This document shows positions 1-9,600 of a stretch of DNA of 64,000 bases, one piece after another; within the stretch, counting starts at the first letter, position 1; every line of letters starts with the position of its first letter. The notes beneath the pieces are model-generated. The model worked only from the letters and a program-made list of their open reading frames with translations, ran no database searches and was not told the origin of the DNA. The position numbers and the translations under genes were made by a program. Source of the stretch: Trissonchulus latispiculum (Eukaryota > Nematoda > Enoplea > Enoplida > Ironidae); assembly GCA_030248195.1 (NCBI GenBank), contig JASAND010028112.1, positions 62,001-126,000 on the forward strand, read 5' to 3'.

Positions 1-776
1 AGCAATGCGGGCGTCTTGAGATTACCGTTCCTGGTATCGTTTTCGGCAAAGTTTGACGACGTTGGAAATCTCAACTTTATCCTGTCAACAGGAAATTGTC
101 TGAAAGAAGTTGTGATTGACAGAAATTTGGACAGATTCCATGCCGACGCAGAGTACTTTGAGTCTCACGTTTTTAATCCGTGGGAATTTTTGAGGAACCT
201 TGATATGGACGTCCCCAGTCTACGATATCTGGAGGCGAGATTTACTGGGGAATCATATCACAGCATCGTTTCTTGCGTTCAGAAGTTTGCTGACTGTTTG
301 ACCACTCTTTCCTTGGACATTGAGTCCGGACTTTCTGATGACGAAAAAAGAGTTGGTGCCAAAGTTTTGAGTGATTCCCTTCCATCTCTGCAACGTCTTG
401 AAGTGACGGAATATTCTTCGTCTAACTCTCCTTTATTTGCTGTCTACTTTGTTGGTTTTCGGCGCCGCCGTCTTCAAACTGACCTTTCCCCTGGAACTTT
501 TTTTCTTCCCAGCATTCCCCACTTACCTATTTATTCTATTCTAGTAAAGGAGGTCTACTGTTGCGTTTGACCGTCTCCTTGGAGGTGCAACTTGAGATGC
601 GGTTTTCTCGATGGCGACCTCTGCTGAAAGAGGCGTCGCAGCTGTTGGATCCTTCGATTCCTCTTTCAAGAGAATACGTTTCTATACCCTCAAGTCGTCA
701 TTTGGTCTTTGATGGTTACAAAATTAGATTTATAGATTTTGCTGAAATTGACAAACTGAACCTGGAAATTGCTTAA
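1..776 (+). CDS. 3' end of an LRR (F-box/LRR-like) gene, partial
   Basis: The frame is open from the window edge to about 454 and gives leucine-rich segments (for example LPSLQRLEV near residue 120) spaced like F-box-type LRRs. It then enters a likely intron, 455-549 (GT...AG with a pyrimidine-rich 3' end). A second exon, 550-776, is in phase and ends at TAA 774-776. The intron is inferred from the frame change and splice-like ends; a different donor is possible. F-box/LRR proteins usually act as substrate receptors of SCF ubiquitin ligases, but no F-box is visible here because the 5' end lies outside the window. A related broken gene starts at 17047 on the same strand, so this looks like part of a gene cluster. 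Confidence 0.55.
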
Positions 777-2635
777 TTCTTGAATTTCAAGCACTGTTCG
801 GGTGCGAAAGCAATTTCTTTTTGTACAGGGTTCGCCACTGGAGGAAATTTGGATATGTAAATTGGCAAGACTCGTTCAACCTTAAGCTCGCATAAACTAA
901 GAGGAAGAAGGGAAAATACTACGTAGAAATGATATAATTCATTCTACGAATACAAAAATTTTTAAAAAATTTGTTTCCTGCACAATATGCGAATCCTGAT
1001 TTTTAATTATGGTATCCCGTTTGTTTCATTTATGGATATCCTATGGGATTAGTCAGTCATTAATATTTTTAGATTAGTCATGGCAACAACTCAGTCAAGT
1101 TTCGCCAGAAATAACTTTTCGTCTCAATATTCTTCTGAGATTTCCCAGCAAGTCCTTCAATACTCTGGAAGTTTTTGTGATCTGTAGTATTATTGTGTTT
1201 ATTGTAGTTGAGTTTTACTGTTATTCTTAGTTAGTTTACTGAGATTTACCCTGGAATTCAATCATTTGGCGTTTAGTTGAGTCTGGTTTCTAAGAGTTAA
1301 ACGTTGACCTCGGAAATCTGGCTTCGGTTTACTACTTTTGTCTTACTAAATATGCAAAACGTCCATTCTAAAGTAAGTCTACGTTCACCTAAAACTGCTA
1401 AGTGACAGGCTTTTATTTTGATGCTGTTATTTGCTATTTTGTTTGTATGGAGTTCACTGGTTGTATTGCTAATTTAGTTGTTCATTTTTTAAATAAGTCC
1501 TAATTTCTACCTGATGTTCAATAAAGAAATAACCTCAGATGTATTTAATGATTCATTTCTAATTGAACAGTTTTTATACTAATAAAATAGCACGTAACCA
1601 CAACATACGTCAGTAGATGTTGCCTATAACCTCTGTACGTTAAAGAAAGATACATTTAGGTTGGCTAGTAGGGCGTCAAGATCAAGAATATATAAGTAAG
1701 GAAGGACCAATAATACGTCTTGTGAGGTAGTGAAAGGTGAAGGGTAAATTTATGTGAGAGGCTTTCTTCTAGCTACCATCGCATGATTGTGATTTAGTGA
1801 ATTTATTGAGATTGTGTGAATTTCTGCCGTAATTCTCCTCAAACGGAAGACGAGGTCATGCAAGTCGGTAGTCGCCTGTCACAGATGAACGGGTGTGACC
1901 TGTGAGAGTTATAAGACGCCTGGTGCCGATGTTATCAACGTCCAAACCCGGGTTAAATCGCTATCCCGGGTTAACGCCATGTGTTAAATATAGCCCAGTT
2001 ACCTGCAAACCCGAGAATAGTGTTCCCGCTTTCGCCGTTCGGTTACAATTAGTGCTGAGGAAATGTGTGCTGTCTTCCCCTGCGAAAACAATATGGGAAT
2101 GTCATTTGGATGTTGTTAATGTCTTTACCTTTCTTGACAAAGCAGCAGTAGCAGTTTCCCGATACTTGGGAAGGGGCGGCACGTGCCTCAATTTTTCATG
2201 AGACATCATGAAGAGAACGCACCTAGATAAAAGAGACACTGCTGCGGAGCGGCTAGTCAGAGGAAAAAATTAGTAGCAGTGTGTGGATTAGGATTGCTAA
2301 TCGTACAACAGTACATGCATAATTCAGTTTTTTCTGTGGTCGTTGGTATAGCTGTACTTGGATTATTTATAGGCAAATCTTTATGGATCGTTTAATGGGA
2401 AACTCCCAGCGATTGATTTACTGTGCCCGAAGTGGCGGGCAAATTCCAATTAGAATTTTGGAAATTCTGGCATCTCGGCGTGTAAAAATTGTTCCGTACA
2501 ACTGATTTTGTAAACTAACATGAAGAAACCTGGCAAAAATTTTGACGATGCGAAAAATTTCTAAATACAAATTTTAGGAAAAATTCATGAAATTTGTCAT
2601 TTCTATTTTTGGAGAGAATCAGTATTTGTGGGGGG
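777..2635. other. Intergenic DNA with a possible MITE relic
   Basis: There is no convincing gene here. An AATAAA-like signal near 1520 could serve the upstream LRR gene. About 1920-2030 holds a sequence resembling one end of the GGTTAACCCG-rich MITE at 19541-19910 (shared CCGATGTTAT followed by AACCCGGGTTAAATCGCTA). No second terminus was found, so it is probably a fragment. Confidence 0.4.
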
Positions 2636-3717
2636 TGTAATGTGTGAGTTGTGAGGTGTGAATTGTGTGTATTTTAGTGAGTTTATTTTAATGTGAAATT
2701 TTAGTAAGAGTGGTGTTTGTGATGAGAAATATGTATTGTGTAAATTTGGGTTGAAATTAGTTTAAAAGTGTTTGTCTTACTGTGTTTAAATACGCTATAT
2801 TTAATTCAGCCCACTTAGCGACTAGGTGGCGCTGTTTGTCCTTTGAAGTTTCTCTGGATGCTCGCTGAGCATCCCGTCTGCAAAGGGGGTCTCAAAACTA
2901 GCCAATCAAAATTCACTAGGCTCCTCTCTCAGCATCCCTTTCAAAAACTAGTCAGTCTTGTTTCTTTTCAGTCTAGCGTGCGGTTGGTTTAACTTCAACT
3001 CCCTGCCCTGTTATTTTTATAGTGTGTGCCTGCAAATTTTGGACTTCAGCGCTGGGTAATCGTAAGTTATTGTGTTTAGCTATTAGTGTTTGTACTCCAA
3101 GGCGACCTTGAGAGTCCAGTCTAAGTGGGCTTAAGCTTTGTTTGGTTTATCTTAATACCTAATAAATTATGTTTAGTTTTAGGAAAAGTTTTATGACACT
3201 ACATTTAAGTTGCTGATAGCCGCGACGGCTTAAGGAAATATCTTTGAGGCATTTATTTTAGAAGGGTTTAAGTAATTTTTGGGTTGAATCTGTTTGCGTA
3301 AATTGTCTTGTAACTGTATCTAAATTTTATTCATGTCCTGTCTACTGTAGTTATTTCTTAGGATGTATACTTGTTAGAATTTCCCCTGTTTCTGTAAGAC
3401 TTATTGATGAATGTTATACTGTCTAAATTTCTTATACCAGTCTGTGCAGTTTTCGGGAGTCGCTCCCAGTGCTTTTGTTTTATTAAATGTGGTCTCAGTA
3501 GCTGAGCCATTAGGGTGTCTTTATTTAGGTTTTGTTAGAATTGTATATTCGGTAGGTAGGCTTAGTGTTATTTCTAAATCTAGGTAGGCTAATTAGTCAC
3601 TGAGCGTGTATTTAATTTATCCAAAGTTCTTGCTAAAGTCAATAGTCAGACATTTATTAGTCCCTTAGCCAGTATTATCTAGCCTTCAGTTAGTCGTATT
3701 TTACTCTTGGCGAGATC
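2636..3717 (+). repeat. 5' LTR of the gypsy element (3' boundary approximate)
   Basis: It begins TGTAATG and aligns with the 3' LTR over 2636-2898 and 3388-3517. The end is not fixed by comparison because the 3' LTR stops early. It is placed before a candidate primer-binding site at 3718 (TGGCGAGATCCTGCCC), which is an inference. An LTR of about 1.08 kb is long but within the range for gypsy elements. Confidence 0.7.
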
Positions 3718-3733
3718 CTGCCCAGGTCGACTG
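3718..3733 (+). other. Candidate tRNA primer-binding site
   Basis: The sequence starts TGG, as expected for complementarity to the CCA end of a primer tRNA, and lies shortly after the probable LTR end. The tRNA species was not identified. The region from here to 4081 is a non-coding leader. Confidence 0.35.
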
Positions 3734-4081
3734 GAACATAAGTCTCCTCCAGGTTCGTCGTTTCCATACGCGCACAGTTTCCGCCCGTAAAGTTTGGTTG
3801 CCCCTACACTTCCAACTTTACATTAGGCTGCCAGTCTTCGACCTTTTTCTTTTCCTTTTTCTGCTTTGGTCCCTCTTATTCGTACGTTTTCGTCATAATA
3901 GTAGTGTATTTGTTTTTCCTTTTTGATTTCTCAGATTTGATCTCCTGGTATTTATATTGTGTACGTTATTCAGTCGTTCTTTTAAGTGTTTCATTTTAAC
4001 TTGATTTTCTATTTTAACTAATTGTACGTGTTTAATTGTTGAACCTTTGTTTTGTGTACATTTTCTTCGACTCTTATATAA

Positions 4082-6626
4082 ATGTCTGTTCAACATTCAC
4101 CCGTGAAAACGGCTAAGGCTTCGACCAAGCCGGCCGATACGGCCACTTCCAGTGATGCGATGGATAACCGGCCCTTGAACCCAGATGGTTTTGGGCGGCT
4201 GTTTTCCCAACCGACCTTGAGTAAGAATTCTTCTACTCAATCATCATCCAGCCAGGCATCAGCGGGCCCTGCTTCTACAAGCGCTACGCTTAGTAGACCG
4301 TACTTGCGTTCAGACTCGGCCAAAAATAAGGCCTCCAAAAGGGAGGAATTATTCGAGGAAGCCACGGATCAGGGTCATGACGACCAACAAGAGGACGAGG
4401 CCTCACAGAAGACCGATGAGTTCCTGATCAGGGCGAATTTATCGAGGAAGAATGGGATGAACAGGCAAGCCTTAGAGACCAAATGGAGTTTCTTCGGCTC
4501 AAGTTAGCCCGGATCGATTCTACTCTCCGGAACAGAGAGCCAGATAGGGAGCCTCTAGCAGAACCGGTGCCAGGGATGTCTGATGTCTCGGATCTACGAG
4601 CTTTTATTAACCAGCTGGAAATGAACTTATTTCAGCAACGACCAAGACTGGGGTCGGACTGCTCGATCATACGCAGACAACCTGGAACGAAGCCGTTCCC
4701 TCCGCTCACTCGCTCTAAGCCTCGACGGCAAGAGGGGACCGGAAATTCGCGACAAACAGGGGTAGCAGGCCCTAGTGAACCAGCAGTGTCAGGTCCACGG
4801 TTCCGCTCAACAGCTCATATCGACCTCACACGGTCAAAACCCTCGAAACGGGCTAGCAGCAGCCAGCGGCCGGACGGGGGTGATCCAGAACAAGACCCGG
4901 ATAGGAAACCGAAAGTGCGCGGACCCATGGATGCGTGGGTGGTCCCGCTACGGGACCAACCCACCGTACCGGCCCGACACCGGCCTCAAACGCCGGATAC
5001 TGCTGGCCTTTTCCGAGTGAGAGGCCTGACCGAACAGGAATATAGCGTGATCAGAGGCTTGCTCACAGCTTGGATAGCGGAGATCCCGCAAGAAACATGG
5101 GAAGCACTTGAACAGAATTTTCCTCGAGTTTGTATGGAGCTACTGCGTATGTGGCCCAATCCAAGTATGGACCCGGATGCAGGGGCTCCCCCGTTCCAAA
5201 TGGGGCAGTCTAGGCCAGTTCGGCAGTCGAGTCCAGAGCCGGTCCGTAGCCGCAGAGGGAGCCAACAACGGGCCCAACCAATTATAGATCTGGATTCATC
5301 TGATGATCAGGTGAGAAGATCGCCGGTGGCGCAACCCCGCCGGCAGAGAGATGATATGCGGCGGTCTAGAACCCCATCACGGGGCTACCAGTCCCCATCA
5401 CCCGTGCGTAGAACGCCTAGCCCTAGGCGCTTTCGCGGGATCGGGATTACCCTGCCTCTCGGCGAGAGCGGTCGCAACGACCACGTCCTTCAGAGCAGCG
5501 AGAACCCTCTTCATACGAGAGTTTTAAACATCTGGGTGAATATCTGAAGGGCTTTAAGGGGGTTAAACCCTTTCAAGGTTCACAGAGTAGCATCAAATTC
5601 ACTAGCTGGTTGGCGAATTTCGAAACCACAGTAAAGGTTCATGACGTGCCAGCCGGTATGAAGTATAGAATTCTGTGGACCTTACTTGATGATAAGGTCA
5701 AAGAGTCTATGACTCCCTGCCCACCGGATACGTTCGAGGACCTAGTGACTAGGATCCGACAGCTGTATGAACCCTTGCCTGTTACTACGGAACAATATGC
5801 GGAGCAATTTTATAGCAGGATGCAGGAACCGCGTGAAAAGCCGCACGACTATATGGCAGCGCTACGCTTGCTAGCGGTGCAAGCCTTTCCATTTGAACCT
5901 GGTTTCGATCGGGAAAAGAAGGTAGTGGCTCAGTTCAAAAGAGGCTTGAAAGCGGATTTGCGATCTAGAATGGCGGCCCCATTGGCCGACATTCAATTTT
6001 GGCCCCATGTGCGAGAGAACGATTTGATCACTCGGGCTCTACATATTGTGGAGTCAGTACAGGTAGAACTGGATAAAGAACAAGCTGTTATGGTCTTTAG
6101 TGCCCAGAGTCAGGGACTACGAGGCTATAACGCTACGCAGGGGCGACCCCAACAAGACCAGCAGCGGCCCCAACAACAGAGCCAGAATCAGAACCAGAAT
6201 CGTAACCAGGGTTACCAACGTAATGACGAACGGCCACCACCGCGCCCACCTATGGGCAGGTGTTGGTACTGCGGCCTGGTCGGGCATAGGCAACAGCAGT
6301 GCCCGGATTACCTGCAATACCTGAATCAGAATGATCAGGGCCAGCAGCAGGCTAGGGGTAATACCCATAGACAGTACCGGGACAGAGGTCAGGAGGGTGA
6401 CCCCCCTGCCCGGAGTCGCTACGACCAGAACCAACGGAACCAAGGACAAAGGAATCAGGACCAGCGTAACCAGCAGGAGCCGCAACGGCACCGAGGCCAG
6501 CAGGACCAAAGGAACCAACGGCAACAGCCGGTTAGACCCCGCTCTATTAGCCGAGGTTATGTAGGTCCACGTCGGTATGAAGGTTTCCCGGAAACGGGAA
6601 ACGAGAATGCGGGGTACGGGCAGTAG
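4082..6626 (+). pseudogene. Gag of the gypsy element, split over three frames
   Basis: There are three consecutive open segments: 4082-4507 (Ser/Thr-rich N-terminus starting MSVQHSP), about 4420-5547 (a helical segment around EEEWDEQASL, then SR- and SP-rich repeats) and about 5430-6626. The last carries the conserved Gag core, a Gln/Asn-rich linker and a CCHC zinc knuckle (CX2CX4HX4C, starting at codon 218 of the 5610-6626 frame, base 6261). Each junction shifts the frame in the same direction, near 4435 and 5430, and the product-like sequence continues across both. This fits two single-base deletions better than programmed frameshifting; no canonical slippery heptamer is seen at either. Gag packages the element RNA into virus-like particles. 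Confidence 0.75.
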
Positions 6627-6667
6627 ACCTGGCCCCGTGTCCCGCACCGACAAAGCCGTCTGGTGAA

Positions 6668-9600
6668 ATGGTCTGTGCGGTTCAAGCTGTTGTTGTTACT
6701 AATTCTAATTTTTCTAACAAGTCCAATAACGAACCCTATTGGAATCACGGGGGTCTATGGAGTAGCGACTCGGAAAGTGAGGGTGAAGGAGGCGACCCCC
6801 TTCCCCCACAACCCCAAGAACCCGCGTGTCTGTACTTGAATACAGACACGAACCAGGACGTGAATCCATGGAAATGCCCGTGTAAAACGTGCAAGCAGGT
6901 GCGTAGACGGGCCGAATGGTTCCCCGAAGAGGAGGTGGTCCTCGCAAATGGAGGTTTCCCGGATGGGGGAGACGTAGTCTATGATGGCGAAGGTAACCTT
7001 CAGCCATATAAATACTGGAACCGGTGGCGCAAAGAAGTGAAACCTTTCGGCGATGGAGGGGCCTCCCAACGACCAGTCCCATATAATAGGCGCTGGAAGC
7101 AAGCACCTGGTACAGAGTGGAACATGCTTTCTGTAGTGCGTAAAGCCATGAAGTGGCAGGAACTGTCCGCAGCCATGGCGGCACAGACTCGTGCTAGGCA
7201 ACCTGGCGCGGGCCCAACGCGGAGACAAAGGAAAACATCTACCTCGAAGGAGGTACAGACGGACCCTATCGAGGTTATTCGGCCTCTACAACAATGGACG
7301 CCAACCCGGACAGAGAATCAGTCGGGAACTGGGGCTTATCGCAAAAGCCCTGGGGAAAACCAGGCCCCTGTAAATGGGGAGCAAGCTAAAAGCCCTGGGG
7401 AAAACCAACCCTTGGGTACTGGGCTTTCAGCAGTAAGCACTGGGGAAACCCCAACGTCAGATCTGGCGGTCAGCACTCAGGTAGTGCCGGAAACTCCCAT
7501 CCCTACGAAGAAACCGCCCAGCATCGTGGTTACTGGGGCGTCTCCACCCAAGCGGGCGAGTTCTTTGAAACCCTGGTCGGCAGCGAATAACCCTAGTCGG
7601 AGGGAGCTAACGGAAACGGACGTATCGGATGACGAATCTGGTACCTCGGGTCTTACGTTAGCGCCTGTCGAAGTTCATAGGTCTGGAGCTACTCCACTAA
7701 CACCTTTGAAATTGCGCAAAGACACTCAGGGTGAGTGGGAACAGGTAGAAAAAGGGACGAAACACCCGAAAACAGCGGTGCAACCCGGTATACCTACCCG
7801 TAATAGATTCGCCCTATTGGAAACCCAGGAATATGCGGTACTTCGACAATGGTGGGCAACTGTTAGTCAAGCTGTCCAACAGGCTCAGGTGGTTGCCCAG
7901 TCTATCGGCGAACAGATCCAGCAGCTGTCTGTTAACGTAATGTCCGTGACGGACCAGGTCCAGCAGTCCACCCAGAGCTTCGAACAACTATTGGCTGAAT
8001 TCGTGCAGAAGGACTATGAACGGACCCTAGAACTTCAACAGAAGGGAACCCTCCGCGAACCAGACCAGCCTATCTGGTCGGAGGACCCACCGCAACCCCG
8101 CAAGGGTAGACGGGGAATTCGCCTAAACGACCCGAATGAGATCATTGTGCTGGATAGCACACCAGTGGATGAGGAACCGGTACCTGCGACGCAGGAAGAT
8201 ACTTCCACTAATAAGGACGATGCTACAGCACTACAACAGGACGAGGTAGTCACAACCGCAGGAACGGCTGCTCCGGCTGGAAACCTAGCTGAAAGCGGCA
8301 CGTCTACCGTAACTCAGCAAGAAGCGACTTCTACTGATCTTGGGGACAAGTACGGAATATGGGACTTAGAACAGCAGCTTCGTGCCGCTCTTAGCCCAGC
8401 CCAACGAGTCGAGTTTAATCTAGACGTAGAAGCCAGCGACAATGAGGACGATAGTGGGCAACCCACAGCGCAGACTAAGCACCTAAACCGAGCGGTCCTT
8501 TCTGTACTGAATGGGACGGCCCCATTCTTTGTCTCGCAGTGTACTCATATCGCCTTGAAGAAAAGTCCGTACGTGATTGTGGAAGTCAGAGGCATCAAAA
8601 CACTAGCCCTGCTGGATACAGGGGCCAATATTTGCCTGATGTCCAAACATTTCTTCGATCAACTCAACAGCAACAAACGATTACATCTGGACGAAACGAA
8701 AGCTACGGAGGTGGCTACGGCTGCCGACGACCGGAGCCTAGCTATATTGGGTACAACCAAGATTGCCTTCAAATTGCATGGCGTTCGGTATGAATATACT
8801 TTTAATGTTACAAATAGTCTACAGCAAGATTTTATCATTGGCTATGACTTCCAGGCAGACCATAACTGGGTGATTTTTCCTCACCAACACCTTCTTTTAT
8901 GCGACAAGAAGAAGGTCCCTTTGCTGACCCCAGGCGACCTGCAGGCCTTAGCTAATCGTTTCAGTATAGCCGTGTCCTGTACGGTATATTATTGTATGCG
9001 GGAAACATGTAAACTCCCTCCTAGATCGGAAGTTATGGTCCCGGTTCGTTGTTGGCTTGGTGGTGCGGTAAAACCAGCTATTAACCAGGCAGTTGTGTTC
9101 GAACCATCAGAGGAGGTCCTAGAGGACTATGAAGTTTGTCCAGTGCCTGGAGTCTTGGAAGTCTCTTCTCAGGTTAATTACATCAAGGTCTATAATCCGC
9201 TAGATAGAACGGCTCAATTACCGAAGGGGCTACCCCTTGGCCAAGCGGAACCGGTCACTACGGTCACGGAACGACAAGGGTTTCGGTATGCTGCTGAGTT
9301 AGGTGTTAACTTTGCACAAGTGCACCCTCATCTGGCTAGTTGGGCGACCCACCCAGCCACCCGCCTAAACGAGAAAGAGCTGCGTCATGCCCTCGAGGAG
9401 GTCGAGCAATTGGAGCCGTACCACCCAGGTGACACGGTGCCCATGGTTAACAGCGTGGGTAATGCAATACCAGTTCCAAGGTGGGTCGACCCCACGGTGT
9501 GCGTTGCCGGGGCTGACCAGAACTGGGGTTACGAGGAACCTCCAGCATTGACCGAAAAAGGCCTCCAGGCCTTTAACGATATGCACTATTCTGCGGACGA

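Noticed and set aside
6117..6653. 178-aa minus-strand frame opposite gag
   Set aside because: Antisense shadow of the Gln/Asn-rich part of Gag.
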